The notes under the pieces were generated by a model that was not told the DNA's origin, ran no database searches, and saw only the letters and a list, made by a program, of their open reading frames with translations. DNA of 64,000 nucleotides from Avena insularis (Eukaryota; Streptophyta; Magnoliopsida; Poales; Poaceae), in assembly GCA_023614405.1 (NCBI GenBank), contig CM042689.1:306257132-306321131 (forward strand). The letters run 5' to 3'. Shown here piece after piece: positions 23,525-36,541 of this stretch (its first letter is position 1; each line of letters opens with the position of its first letter). The position numbers and the translations under genes are program-made.

Positions 23525-25292
23525 AAACAAACCTTAGCTATATGTGCAAAGTTGCGTAGCACCGAAAAGTGTTCCGGAGGCAGCAACAACACTCATGGCT
23601 CACGTGCCTCAAAGGTTGTGGACATGGAGATATAAGTTCCTATTGAACAAAGTAGGTCGGATAAACAATCAAATACCAAGATTTGAGGTTTGAATCATTA
23701 TTTGACAATAATGAACCGACTACATGCAAAGAAGCGATGATGGGCCCTGACTCCGTCAAATGGCTTGAAGCCATATAATCCGTGATAGTTCCATACACGA
23801 GAAATCAAGCTTTGAACTTGAGAGACCCTCTAGAAAGGTGTAAGACCTTACAGTCGTGTTTGGATCTATAAAGAAATAGACATGGATGTTTCACATCTAT
23901 GAAATTGTCGACATGTTGGGAAAGAGTTCACAAAAATGTTCAAAGGATTGACTATGACAAGATTTGATCTATCATAGAGATATTTAGTCTAAAACGGATT
24001 ATTGTAGCAACCACTACATATAATTTTGTTATGTGGTAGTTGAATAAAGAAAACAAGTTCTTCTAATAGAATGGTTACCTAGGACGTGTGCATGACACGG
24101 TCCAAAGGGTTTTGTTAATTCAAAGGATGCTAAAAGCATATGCAAACTTCAATGGTTGAAGTAAGCATCGCGGAGTTGGAATCTTCACTATGATGAAACT
24201 GTTAAAAGAGTTTAATTTCATCGGAGACGATGAAGATGCTTGCATTTGCAAGAAATTAAGTGGGAGAGCTAAGACATGTTTCTAATACATTATGTGGAAG
24301 ACATATTGTTGATTGGAAATGATGTATCTTTTTATTGACACATGTTAAGAATTTCATCTCGATGAAAGGCTTAGGCAAAACCAAAATATTTGGCTTCAAT
24401 ATCTATATAGATAGATTGAGACGCTAATATGGTTGTGCCAAATGTACATAAATGAGATAATGAATGAGTTCAATAAGGAAATGACAAGAAAGGTTCTTGC
24501 GACACAAAAAGGATTAAATCTAAATTCAAGTGTATTGACACTTGGTAAGTGAAACAAAGATTCAAGTATTGATTGATACTTGATGAATAAAATCACAAAG
24601 TGTATTTTTCAATCATACGGTGATATGTACAAATCCAGATATGTCTTATGCTCTAAATATTATGAGCAGATACTAGAATGATTCATAAGATGATTATTGG
24701 ACGATAGTAAAGATATTCTTCTGATCTTTTAGAAGAACTAAGAATATATTAGAAGTGACAAATAGATGGTTAGTTCATTGTAAAAGTATTACACTGATAC
24801 TAGGTTTGTCACAAAGTACAAATTAAGTTTATCTCAATCTAAACTAAGGGTGGCACAATATGATGGAAAGTAAGTTCCATAATGTATTTGGATGAGTTCC
24901 AAAGTTAAGACATTGTGACAGATACTACAACAAAAGGCTAAGTATATGACTGCTATTATAGCAGCAAAAGAGGGCATTTGTGTCAAGTAGTTTGTTATGA
25001 AACTAGGTGTGGTTCACAGCGGGATAGTAATATGAAGATATATTGTACGACAATATTATCAACATGTTTTAACCCCAAGGAACTAAAGGTATCACCAAAG
25101 GACCAAATTTATACAAAGCATCTCATTAGAGAATGAGTGATGCGTAGAGACGCAAAGACATGCAATTACACACGGACCTGAAAGTGTCGAATCCGAAGAT
25201 CAGTTGACCACTAGCAATCGTGTAAATACAACACTGGAAAGCCATAGGTGTTGAGTGCACAAAGGTTTGAAACTAGATTATTGACTCTAGTG
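23525..25292 (+). pseudogene. Copia-2, right part: reverse transcriptase and RNase H remnant
   Basis: Decayed continuation of the fragment at 2680-3880. Recognisable pieces include EAMMGPDSVKW near 23734 (start of the reverse transcriptase, compare EAMMSPDSNKW in Copia-1), a PKGFVN-like piece near 24105, DEDACICKKLSG near 24228 and VEDILLIGNDV near 24292, where the first Asp of the catalytic pair reads Glu. RNase H pieces continue to about 25150. There are many stops and frameshifts and no open frame over 60 codons with this content. It has clearly been inactive for longer than Copia-1. Confidence 0.82.
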
Positions 25293-25303
25293 CAAGTGGG
25301 AGA
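25293..25303 (+). other. Copia-2 polypurine tract
   Basis: AAGTGGGAGAC lies directly against the 3' LTR, the same tract as in Copia-1. Confidence 0.88.
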
Positions 25304-27159
25304 CTGTTGGAGATATGCCCAAGAGGAAATAATAAAGTGGTTATTATCATATCTTCATACTTATGATGAATGTTTACATACCATGCTATAATTGTATTAA
25401 CCGTAAACATTAATACTTGTGTGATTTGTAAACATAAAAGAGTCCCTAGTAAAGCCTCTTGTTAAACTAGCTTGTTGGTTAATATATGATCATGGTTTCC
25501 TGATCATGAATATAGAGATGTTATTAACAACAGGGTCATATCATTAAGAGAATTATGTGATGGACATAATCCTATAGTTAAGCGTAGCATAAAGATCAAG
25601 TCATTTAATATAGTTCATTTGCTATAAGCTTTCTGATACATAGTAACCTAATTCCTTCGATCATGAGATCATGCTAATCACCATCACCGGAAGGATGCTT
25701 TGATGACATCAAACACCACACTGTAACTGGGTGGCTATAAAGGTGGCATCGATTGTTCGGAAAGTATGTGTTGAGGCACATGGATCAAGAGTGGGATTTG
25801 TCCATCCATATGACGGATAGATATACTCTGGGCCCTCTCGGTGCAATGTCATCCAATTAGCTTGCAAGCATGTGACTGGCTCACAAGGGATCACATATCA
25901 CGGGAACGAGAAAAGAGTACTTATCGGAAACGAGGTTGAACTAGGTATGCACAGATACCGACGATCAAACCTCGGATAAGTAAACTATCGCGAGACAAAG
26001 GGAAATTGGTATCGTATGTAAGTGGTTCATTCGATTGCAAAGTAATCGTAGAAATATGTGGGAGCCATATGAATTTCCAGATTCCTCTATTGGTTATTGA
26101 TCGGAGAAGTGTCTCGGTCATGTCCGCATAATTCACGAACCGTAGGGAGACACACTTAAGGATTTGATGTTGTTTAGTAGATATGGAATGTAAGTAGGGA
26201 AACCGAATGTTCTTTGGAGTCTTGGATGGGATCCAGGATATCACGAGGAGATCCGGAATGGTCTGGAGAATAAGATTCATATAAGGAAAGTCCGATTCCG
26301 GAGTTCATGAATGATTTCGATGTTTTCATCGGAGAGGTTCTAGAAGGATCACTGGACCGGAAGGGGAATGGTCCATGAATGTGTCATGGGTAAGTGGAAT
26401 GATTGGATCATATCCTAAGTCACTTGGTTTGGGCATTGGCGAGAGAGAATTAAAGCTCTAAATTGAAAGTCAAACGGGAGGTTTGAAAAGTCAAACTGGA
26501 ACAATGGTTTCCTAGTGGAAGAAGGAAAGAGTTCTTCCTTTAATCCAACTTGGGTTTGGGTTTGGATTCAAACCCTCCCCTCCCAAGTCTGCCTCTCCCT
26601 CTCATAAATAGAGGGGGGCTGCCCCAAACAACACCAAGCCATCCCTCCCCACCCCGTGCGCCGCCGCCTAGCGCCGCTGCCGGCTCGTCGCCGTCGCTCT
26701 AGCTGCCGCCGACACCACCTCCTCCTCTACGGCCTTCTAAACCTAGATCGCCGGAAACCCTAGATCCACCATAACTCGCACCGGCTTAGGCGAAGCCCTG
26801 CGGGATCTTCCCTCTACTTCCGACACCATGCCGTCGTCCTACCAGAATCACGAGGGGAGAACTACAACCTCTGCTTCCTGCTAGAACAAGGGAGAGGAAG
26901 GTCTTCATCGAGTATTGAACGTGTGACCGATTGCGGAAGCACTGCCGGAACGCAGCGCCGGAAGGATTGTCTACATGATCTTGAGATCGACAAGTGTACG
27001 ACTACATCACCCACGAGAATCTGCTCTCATTAACCGCTTTGGAATCTTCGAGGGTGAGTACTCTAATCGACTCGTTGCTACAATCTACTAGATAGATCTT
27101 GGCTTGTTTGTATGCATACGGTAGAATTTTTTTTGTTTTCCATGCTGCGAACCCCTACA
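25304..27159 (+). repeat. Copia-2 3' LTR
   Basis: An 1856 bp LTR from TGTTGGAGATATGCCC to GCGAACCCCTACA. A TATA-like ATAAATAG lies near 26605, followed by a GC-rich stretch. It is clearly related to the Copia-1 LTRs in opposite orientation but more diverged. The flanking pentamer on the right is CCAAC; its partner on the left is lost because the 5' half of the element is absent. Confidence 0.9.
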
Positions 27160-27235
27160 CCAACCTCGTCGCCCATCGCCACCGCCCCGCTCCACCTGAC
27201 ATCGCGAAGACCACAAGGCTCACCGTCGTACGGAA

Positions 27236-28682
27236 ATGCCTCCGCCAAGGCATAGCGTCATCGTCATCCGCGACAACACGGAACAGACCCGTCGTGACGA
27301 AGAGCGCAACCAAAGACACAAGAGTAGGTCGCACCATGACCCTCCGCGTCCGACAAGCAACCGCGACAAGCGTGAGGCGTCGCAGGAAGGTAACAGCAAG
27401 AAGGCTAACCCACCGCCACCTCTGCCTCCATCACCACCTAGTAGCCACCATGGCGGAGGAGGCCCGTGTCGTTCACGCAGCCCATCCCTTGATGGCAAGA
27501 AGAAAAGAAGCCAGGAGCCATACGATGCACGCCAGCGTCTGGACAAAATCCACGAGGCCCGGGAAGGACCATACCTGGGACCGCGTTGCTTTGGACCTGT
27601 GATACGGTCTGCAACTTACCCCAAAGGTTTCCGGATTGACAAGACCATCAAGCCCTATGACGACACCGCCAAGCCAGCTACATGGTTGCAGGACTACGGC
27701 AACACGGTGGAAATCACCGGGGGTAGCCTCAACATCACCGTCAAGTACCTCCGATTGATGTTGGCGGGCACAACCCATCAATGGATCGATGACTTGCCGG
27801 AAAGATCTATCTGCAATTGGTTGGACATGCAAGAGGCGTTCACCTAGAACTTGGAGGGTACGTACAAACTTCCCTGCACTATTGGCGATCTATAGCGGTG
27901 CGTGCAAGAGAAAGACGAGACATCTCGCGCCTACCTCTCCCGCTGGCTGGATATGAAGAATTCCTGCGCAGGAGTGCACGCCCAGACCGCCATGGCCACC
28001 TTCATCGATGAGTTGGAAAGGGGCACGTTGCTCTGACATAAGTTGAAGTGCTTGCAGGACAATCACCAGCTAGACTTGAACCAGATGATTCCGTTGGCCA
28101 GTGAGTTCGCAGCTGACGATGATGATGCTCGTGGCTCTCTGCCGGCAACGACTGTTCCAACTCAAGCTCGGAGGAATAGCAGCACCAAGCGGAAGACCGC
28201 ACCAAAAGAAAAGCAAACTCCCGACATGGTCGCCATGACTTTTGCAGGACGAGGTGATGGCGGACAACGTAGCTGAGGACGTGGAGCAGGTCGTGGGCAG
28301 CAGCGACGAATAGTACCACGATATGTCGTGCCTCGTACACCTCGATGCCAACGTCAAGGCCACCCACACCAATCGCCACTGCAAATTCGTCAACGACCTC
28401 AAGGAGGACACGAAGTCCGGCTATAAGCAAAGTCAGAAGAATAGACCGCGAGGCAAGGGCAAGGGGAAGAAGAAGGAGGAGGAGTCCAAGGATTCAAGTG
28501 ACATGGACGAGGACGTCGACCCGAAGAACGTCGCCAAGAGCGACGGCAAAGGCAAGAACCCCTTCGAGAAGAAGGCTGCAGTTTTCCACACTTTCCTTGG
28601 CACCCCCACCGTCCGACAACAGAAGACCTCCATGAGGATACTGATGGCTACTCTACCCCCGGTTCCCCAGTACCTGCGCTAG
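27236..28682 (+). pseudogene. Element E gag
   Basis: The start at 27236 gives a basic, proline-rich N-terminus (about residues 1-100), then the retrotransposon gag core with GPRCFGPVIRSATYPKGF and TWLQDYGNTVEITGG and LPERSICNWLDMQEAF. An in-frame TAG at 27845-27847 interrupts it; the frame resumes with RWLDMKNSCAGVH and a TGA near 28034, then DLNQMIPLASEFAADDDDARG. From 28323 a third piece carries a lysine and glutamate-rich tail with a KATHTNRHCKFVNDLKED motif. It would form the virus-like particle. Breaks are in-frame stops plus at least one frameshift near 28276-28323. The CCHC knuckle is not typical in this lineage and I see none. Confidence 0.85.
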
Positions 28683-29158
28683 TCAGAGATTCCAATTACT
28701 TGGGAAAGGAAGGATCACCCAGACCTCATCCCTACGGAGAACTAATACGCCATGGTCATCAACCCTCTGATTGACGGCAATGAGTTCACCAAGTGTATGG
28801 TGGATAGTGGAAGCAGCATCAACATCATGTACCTGGATACACTGCAGAAGAGTAACTTGACGGAGGCAAACCTAAGGCATACCAACACCATCTTCCATGG
28901 CGTAGTTCCTGGTCGGGAGGCTCGGTCCCTTGGGTGCATCACAGTTCATGTCGCTTTTGGTGATGTTAATAATTACCGCCAAGAGCGCATGACCTTTGAG
29001 GTGGTCCCCTTCAAGAGCGTGTACCACGTCATATTCGGCTGCGACATATTCCACACCTTCATGGCCAAGCCATGATTCGTCTATAACAAGGTAAAGATAC
29101 CCGGACCAAACAGTGTCATCACCGTATCCGGAAGCTTTACCAAAGCAAGGGACTGCGA
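28683..29158 (+). pseudogene. Element E protease region, cut by solo LTR C
   Basis: From the TAG at 28680 the frame continues as SEIPITWERKDHPDLIPTEN, a further stop, then an open part from 28752 with CMVDSGSSINIMYLDTL, the aspartic protease active site (D-S-G near 28803), and TFEVVPFKSVYHVIFG for the flap and second half. The product would cut the gag-pol polyprotein. A stop lies at about 29073. The coding sequence is then interrupted by element C after TGCGA (29154-29158) and continues at 33128. Confidence 0.88.
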
Positions 29159-32100
29159 TGTCAACACCCGGATTTTCAATCCCAGATGCTTGTTATGCCA
29201 TACATCGCAATCCCAGGATTACCATTTTCGCGAGACATAACAGAATTGGATACCACAGTACATCATCCATTACAAACCATACATCAGGTCTTACACAAAT
29301 AAGGATCTCATGATCCAGTTCTTAATACAACTCAAGCAGCAGAAATACGTAATGATAAAGGTAGCGTAGGCAAAGCTCCATCCTCGGGGTCACAGGCAAT
29401 GCTGACGATGGGAGATGATCCTAGTTGTCGTAACCTTCCTAGGGTCCATCATCCTGGTACTCCTCTTCATAGTCTGGCCACGGGAATAGCCAGGGACAAA
29501 GCCATGAGTACTCTTTAAGTACTCGCAAACTAATATTAAGCTCTAGGGTTGTTTTGCAAAAAGCCAGATTTACCTCTACTAAGTTCCGAAGCAAGAAAAG
29601 ATAGTTGAAAGTTAATAACACCTAAGTGGGAACTTGTATCTCATGTCACAACCCTGTTGTGGTCAAGTCAAATTCTCAATCATTTCACAAGTCATTTTGA
29701 AAACATCTGACGGGGGAATAGTATGGCCACTCCAACTGTCCATAACCGCGGACGCGGCTATTCGAATAGTTTGACACTCTGCAGAGATTGTACACTTTCA
29801 CCACAACATTCGATACATCCGTCAGGAACAAATCCTGAATTCACCATACTCAGTATGCGGATAATCAATCCTAACCTTTCAATTACACGCCCTAGTATAA
29901 GCACCTCTCCTGTGAGTTTGGCCTCCCAACCATGACCAACTATCATCTTGGGTACTGCACAGGTGGACAATCTTCACAAGGTATCCTCAGCTCAGACCTT
30001 GGCCGTGAGGGAACCCATACTAAGGTATATAAGTTTCCAGTCAAGACCTACCCAAATTTTCGGGTATTGTGGTTGTACGGTAAAATTGGAATGCTATCGC
30101 ATCCAGACAACCATCAGTTTTAAAAAGGGCTAAGGCTCATGCCTCAACATTTTCATCATCCAAATCATCTGGTGTTCGGAAACACATGTCAAAACATCTC
30201 AGTACAATGACTCATCATTCTAAGGTTTTCATAACCATTTTCCACCAAGTATTCCCATCTAAAGTTGTTCAAGTTTATTCTTAGCGCTAGCATCTACAAG
30301 TGGGGGTGAGTACTAATGAGGGGTGGTAAAAAAGTGGAGTTTTAGCTAAGTACCATCTCATGCCTTGGGATGACATCAAGATTTTCTAGCTTAGGCCAAA
30401 TTTAATGCTCTTTATGCAACCTTCAGTTATCTTCCTAGAATCTACAAGTCACTTAAGTAAACTCTAGGAAAAGCTTTGATAAAGAGAATAAATTAAAAAG
30501 CTTGCAGGTAAAACTAAGATTGGGTATCATCAAATGTGTCCAACCAAGCATGCTTAGTGCATTGCATAGGATATCTATTTTCATAATTGCAAGTGTTATC
30601 TTGCTCAATCAACTAGTAGTATTAGGCTTGCCTTGTGCAGAGCAGTGGTTGAAGTTCTCCTCGGCTTCTTCCTCGTAGCATCCTCCTTCCTCCTCGTATC
30701 CTTGGTCGGTACTAGCGTCTATGAATAAATACGAGGTACACAATCACCAAACAATACTTAACTATTTTCAATCATCACACAAAAGGTTACTATTGATGAT
30801 TTAGCATCATCACTAACATTACAAGACTAAAGCCTTTGTCTTTTTTTTTGAAAAGTAATTTCTACTCATTGAAAAACTACTTAAGATTTAATATTCTCCA
30901 AACCAAACATGGGAACATGTTGACACATGTCATCACCACATATTTCAGTCCATGGGAATGTCATTTAAAGTGGTGTCACAATTTAATAAGGTTTAACCCT
31001 TTTATTTTAAATAAAATAAGTGACTAGAAATGCCTATGTGGCATTCTTTTATTACTTGGACATTATTTCTGTAAGTAAACCCATATTTTTTTATATATTC
31101 TGAAAGGTATGATCAAATGTGATTTTTGAGAGTTAGAATCAACTCAAAAGCTATTATGGTTGAAATTTGAAAAATGTTTTAATACAGAAAAGCTTCTGAC
31201 TTGATATTTTTACCAAGGTTGATCTACAGATCCAAATGATTTGAATCCAACGGGCTTGGATTAAGCATTTCAATACCTTTCTAACAAAATTGGTTTCATT
31301 CAAGTTGGTTCACTGAATCGAGCTGGGTTGATTTTTGAAACTAGGTACAGAACTGAGTTTGAATGAAAATAGAAAAATCTAAATTCAAAAGCTTGGGCTG
31401 TGTGGGAAGGTTTAATGGGCCGGCCAGTTTCACTCCGCAGCGCGGGGCACAACTGATAGGGGGCTCTACTGGTCAGTGTCTATTTAAACGTGAAGCGGTA
31501 CGGGGCGATGTAGTGCGTTGGATTAGAATGAAGATCGACGGCTGAGGGTCGTCGTCGACGATGAACAGATCACCAGCGAGCTCGAACCCTAGCGGCTCAG
31601 TGGGGTGCATAGGGGGCATACTGGGGCTCCAGTGACGACGGCGAGGCGGGCAAACGACGAAGTCGACGACGGCGAACTCAGGGGTGGTCGCGGCAGCTCC
31701 GGGGGTGGACGAAATCAACGGCTCCTCTTCTCCTCTGCAGCGGCGAGCTCCGGCGCAATTCCGGCGATGCGCTGCTCGCCTTGCTCCGGCTAAGGGGTGG
31801 AACGATCAGTGAGGTGAGGGGAGTGAGATGGTGTGCTTCAAATGTCTTGGGGTGGCCTCCTTTTATAGGCTCGACGACGAGACCGAACGGGATGGGCAGG
31901 CGACAGTGGCGACACGGCTACGGGCAGCTAGAGGAATGGCCGAGGTTGGCTTCGATGGGTGGTCTCCTGGCGATGCTCTAGAGCTTTCTTGCACGTGTAG
32001 GGGCGGTGGCAAACGGTCGGGAACGTGCGATGCTCTGCGTGGCAGAGGCGGCGTCTTCGACGACGAGCGGTGGCTGTTAGGCATGGGGGCGTGACGGGGA

Positions 32101-33127
32101 TGTCCGCGGCGTGCTCGGTCACGACGGTGCGGCACGGGCTGCGGTCGAGGGGCGGCGTGTGCACGCGTGCCGGGTGCGGTGCTCTGGCGCATGCTCGGCA
32201 TGGTCGACAGCGGCACGGGCGCGGCATTCCTGGCGGTTCTGGTCACTGTCTTCGAGCTACGGCTGTTCGAGAGGGGGTGGTGAGACATGGGCTACCTCCC
32301 AGACAAGGTTGGCATGGCTAGTTCTTCTCCTAGCTTGCTGTCCACACTAGGGTGACATGGGTGTTATCAGCCTGTTCACCATTGATGACATTGGCAAGCT
32401 TACGGTGGTGCTAGAGCTTAGTTAAGGTTGCTAGATGATCTACTAAGGCTAGTGTAACCAGAGAGGGAACAAGGTTGGCTCAAAACACTGCTCAAAATAG
32501 TGTTTGTGATTTTGTTGATTTGAATCTGCAACCTGTTTGATGAAATGGCCGCATGAACTTTAGTTTTGAATTTTGAAAACATTTTTGGTGGGTGTGCTAG
32601 TCATGTGTTGAGGGTTCTGTGGATGCTTGGGTTTTGAAAATTGAGCTTGTTTGAGTGGTTTTTGAAATAGTGGGATCTTCCCATATGAAATCGATTCAAT
32701 TTTAAACTGTCATTTAAACTATGCATTTGAATGTTTTTGGATGATCACAAAGTGGGCCTTGGTACCTTGTCATGAGTACTATCAAGGGGTGCAAAGATCC
32801 AAACATGTTTTTGTTAGGTTCTGAAAGTTAGGGATAGCTAAAGTAGGCATGGGAGTTAATTTGGCCAAAGTGACCATTCACTTAATTTGTTTGTTTTGAT
32901 TTGTTTGTCTTTGGGAAAAGTTTGGGGATTGTTTAGATGATGTTTATTTCACCTAAGAATCATTTTGCAAGCAATGAAACACAGAACCAAGGCAATTCAA
33001 AAGAATCCAAATTGTAATGCATACACATATGCATGCTTTCATATTTTTAATTGGAAAAGTTTTTGTTAACCCTAATTTTGATGATTTGAGTTTGATGATT
33101 CTATTTTAATATTTTTGGGATGTTACA
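29159..33127 (-). mobile_element. Element C: solo LTR of a Tekay-like family (3969 bp)
   Basis: A single LTR in reverse orientation, from TGTCAACACCCGG to GGGATGTTACA, flanked on both sides by a perfect target duplication TGCGA (29154-29158 and 33128-33132). There is no PBS, PPT or coding interior, so it is a solo LTR left by recombination between the two LTRs of a full element. A TATA-like CCTATAAAAG lies on the - strand at about 31860-31869, within a GC-rich block (31400-32330). It closely matches the 5' LTR of element D along its length. Reading frames inside recur as LTR sequence and are not genes. Confidence 0.95.
29506..29524 (-). promoter_or_regulatory. LTR stem-loop, element C
   Basis: GAGTACT and AGTACTC form a 7 bp stem around the loop CTTTA, followed by GCAA. 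Position in the LTR corresponds to the A and B stem-loops, but two base pairs differ in a paired way. Confidence 0.5.
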
Positions 33128-33132
33128 TGCGA

Positions 33133-34094
33133 GATTGAGAAGTAGCCTACGCAGAAGCTGTCCTCTACAGCGAAGAATTCAAGGAGATCCAGAGCAAGGT
33201 CGATGCCTCGAAGATGTCCGCGTCGAAGAAACAGATTTCTGACTCCGCCTCAGCATTCAAGGTCGCCATCGAGACCAAGCCGGTGGAACTTGTGGTAGGC
33301 GATGCCTCCAAGACCATCGCCATCGGGACAAACCTGGACCCTAAATAGGAAAGCGCGCTCGTCGAGTTCCTCCGTGAGAATAGGGGCATCTTTGCCTGGC
33401 AACCTGTCGACATGAAAGGTGTACCTAGGGAACTTGCCGACCACAACTTGAATATTGATCCAAAATGTAAACCAGTGAAACAACCTCTATGACACTTTGG
33501 AGATGAGAAGAGACGCGTCATAGGCAAGGACATAGCTAGGTTACTCAAGGCTAGTTTATCCGAGAAGTCCATCACACCCAATGAGTGGCCAATCCTGTAC
33601 TTGTCCCCCAAAAGGGAACCAAAGAATTAAGAATGTGCATTGATTACACCGGCCTTAACAAGGCATGTCCCAAATATCCATTTGCTTTGCCTCGCATTGA
33701 CCAAGTCATTGACTCGACAGCTTGCTTAGACCTTTTGTGTTTTCTCGATGCATACTCAGGATACCACCAGATCAAGTTGAGGAAGTCAGACCAATTGGCC
33801 ACTTTGTTCACTACCCCCTACGACACGTTTGTCTATGTCACAATGCCCTTTGGGCTGAAAAACGCAGGTGCTACGTACCAGCGGACAATGCAACGTTGCC
33901 TGCACGATCAGATTGGTCAGAACGTTCACGCCTATGTGGGCGATATAGCGGTGATGTCTAAAAAATCAAATGATTTAATCTTCGACTTAAAAGAAACCTT
34001 TGATAATCTCCAGAAATACTACATGATGCTTAACCCTAAGAAGTGCGTCTTCGGGGTTCTAGCCGGCAAATTGTTGGGCTTCATCGTTTCCTAG
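33133..34094 (+). pseudogene. Element E reverse transcriptase
   Basis: After the linker (33133-33600, with stops near 33346 and 33490 and a frameshift near 33600) an open part from 33585 shows MCIDYTGLNKACPKYPF, LCFLDAYSGYHQIKL with the first catalytic Asp, VTMPFGLKNAGATYQR, and the fingers-palm motif reading YVGDIAVMSK. The last should contain two adjacent Asp residues; the first of these is Gly here, so the active site is damaged as well as the frame. KLLGFIVS then a stop at 34094. The linker contains REL-ADHNLNIDP, typical for the start of this lineage's reverse transcriptase. Confidence 0.9.
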
Positions 34095-35357
34095 TGCGGA
34101 ATCGAGGTCAACCCGGAGAAAATCAAGGCCATCTTAAACATAAACCATCCGACATACCTCAAGGACATACAATGACTAACAGGTTATGTTGCAGCAGTTA
34201 GTCGGTTTGTCAGTCGACTTGGAGAGAAGGCTCTGCTGCTGTACAAGTTGCTGAAGGCGAACAAATTCACGTGGACGGACGAGGCAAATGCAGCATTGAA
34301 GCAGCTCAAGGAGATACTTTCCTCAACGCCTATCCTTGCAGCACCCAAGCCTGGAGAGCCCATGTTAATTTACATGGCGTCCACCAACCGGGTAATCAGC
34401 ATTGTCGTCGTGGTAGAGCGGAAGGAACCAGGCTATGAGCACGGAGTTCAATGATCGGTTTACTATGTAAGCGAGGTCTTGACGGAGTCCAAGCAACGTT
34501 AAACGCACTACCAAAAGATAGCTTATGGAGTATTCCTTGCTTCTCGGAAGCTGAGGCACTATTTCCAGGAGCACCCTATCAGAGTGGTGAGCAAGACTCC
34601 ACTGACCGATATTATCAACAACAGCGACGCTATAGTAAGGGTCACGAAGTGGGGCATTGAACTTGCCGCCTTCGAGATCACTTACAAGAGACGTGACGCT
34701 ATCAAGTCACAAGCCTTGGCGGATTTTATCGTAGATTGGACGGAGATGCCAGATGCTACCCCAATGCCGGAGCCAGAGTACTGGGTGATGCACTTTGACG
34801 GATCAAAGCTACTCAACGGCTCGGGAGCTGGTGTACTGCTACAGTCACCAACTGGGGACAAGCTACACTACGTTCTGCAGATTCACTTCGAGGCTACGAA
34901 CAACATGGCGGAGTATGAAGCACTAATTCACGGATTACGCGTAGCCAAGGATATTGGCATCAAGCGCATAGTTTGCTGTGGAGATTCCAACTTGGTTGCC
35001 TAGCAGGTGGCTGGCACCTGGAACGCGCGGAACCCTATGATGGCGGCATATCGAGACGAAGTGGACGAGATAGCCAAGAGCTTCTTGGGCTACGAGGTTA
35101 AGTATGTACCTAGGGAGCAAAACGAGGCGGTTGATCTACTATCTAAGCTTGGATCAGGGCGCAAACGAATTCCGCCTGGTGTTTTCCTAGAGCATCTTCG
35201 GACACCATCCGTGAAGGGAGTGGACATCGACAACCCGGACAGAGTAGACTCTTTCGTCCACATGGTGGTGAAGGTCCCTCCAGCTTGGACAAAACCGTTC
35301 ATGGAGTATCCGAACACGGAACTTTGCCCGACGATGAGGTCGAAAGACGGCAAATAG
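34095..35357 (+). pseudogene. Element E RNase H and second, archaeal-type RNase H
   Basis: The first RNase H (about 34200-34740) contains FTWTDEANAALKQLKE, then YYVSEVLTESK in another frame, then AKWGIELAAF-like sequence (here TKWGIELAAFEITYK) and ALADFIVDWTE. The second RNase H (about 34770-35140) contains YWVMHFDGSKLLNGSGAG, NNMAEYEALIHGLRVAKDI, CCGDSNLVA and QNEAVDLLSKLGSG, carrying its D, E, D and D residues. In-frame stops lie near 34451, 34502 and 35003. Presence of this extra RNase H is characteristic of the Tat lineage. The part to 35357 is the linker to integrase and ends with a stop. Confidence 0.88.
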
Positions 35358-36541
35358 TATGTCGAGCAAAGGGCTATACCATAATCAATGGACAACTCTA
35401 CAAAAGGAGCACTACTGGTCTATACCTTAAGTGTGTTTCCCAGCAAGAAGGTATTGAAATCCTACGCGAAATCCATCTCGGAGATTGCGGGCATCACGCC
35501 AGTCCCCGATCGTTGGTCACTAAAGCTTTCTGGCAAGGATTCTACTGGTTGACCGCGAAGGCGGACGCCGACAAATTGGTTGATACATGCATGGGATGCC
35601 AGTACTATGCTCGATGACCACATGTTCCTGCTGAAGAATTGCGAACAATACCAATAACTTGGCCGTTTGCAGTCTGGGGGCTGGACATGGTTGGTCCATT
35701 GCAGACGGCACCATGTGGGTTTACGCATCTGCTAGTAGCAGTTGACAAATTCACCAAATGGATAGAAGCTAAACCCATTAGAAAGCTCGATGGGGCAATT
35801 GCCCTTAGGTTTGTCCGGGATCTAGTGGTGAGATTTGGTCTCCCACATAGCATAATCACCGACAATGGCAGCAACTTGTCACTCGGAGAAGTGGAGGCTT
35901 ATTGTTGGGACAAGGGCATCCGACTTGACCTTGCATCTGTGGCACACCCACAGTTCAATGGTCAGGTTGAGCAAGCCAATGGACTAATTCTACAGGGAAT
36001 CAAGCCACGTCTTGAGGCACCGCTACATAGAGCAGCTGGAGCCTGGGCGGAAGAATTGCCATCTGTGTTGTGGAGTTTACGAACTACACCCAACAGATCC
36101 ACAGGCTACACCCCTTACTTCATGGTATATGGAGCAGAAGCCATCCTGCCTTCCGACATACTTCACGATGCACCAAGAGTTGCCGCCTACGACGAAGATG
36201 ACGCTGAAGAATTCAGACACCTAGATGTGGACCTTCTCGAGGAGGAGCGCGTATTAGCATGCCAAAGATCTGCCATCTACCAGCAGAAGCTATGCAGCTA
36301 CCATAGTCACCGCGTTCGGCATCACTCGTTTAAAGAGGGGGATTTGGTGCTACGACTTAAGCAGAAGAAGTCACACAAACTATCCTTGCCATGGGAAGGA
36401 CCGTTCATCATAAGCAAGGCGCTACTCAATGGGTCTTACTACCTCGTTGACAATCGTGAACTGAAGGATAGACCCAACAAGGATCATAAGCGTAAGCGAC
36501 ATGACCCGGATGATGACTACCCGGAGCTTGATCGGCCATGA
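35358..36541 (+). pseudogene. Element E integrase
   Basis: The zinc-binding domain (about 35470-35617) has GDCGHHASPRSLVTKAFWQG and CMGCQYYAR, giving the two His and two Cys. A stop at about 35616 separates it from the core (35639-36541, 300 codons open), with VWGLDMVGPL and IITDNGSN for the two Asp and NGQVEQANG for the Glu. The C-terminus holds GPFIISKALLNGSYYLVDN and a basic tail. No chromodomain follows, in agreement with the Tat lineage. A possible polyadenylation signal AATGAAATAAAG lies about 70 bases past the stop, near 36609. Confidence 0.92.

Noticed and set aside
31363..32350. Long frames in solo LTR C, and their mirror images at 53293-54144
   Set aside because: They are the same GC-rich LTR block in opposite orientation; arginine, proline and glycine-rich low-complexity products.
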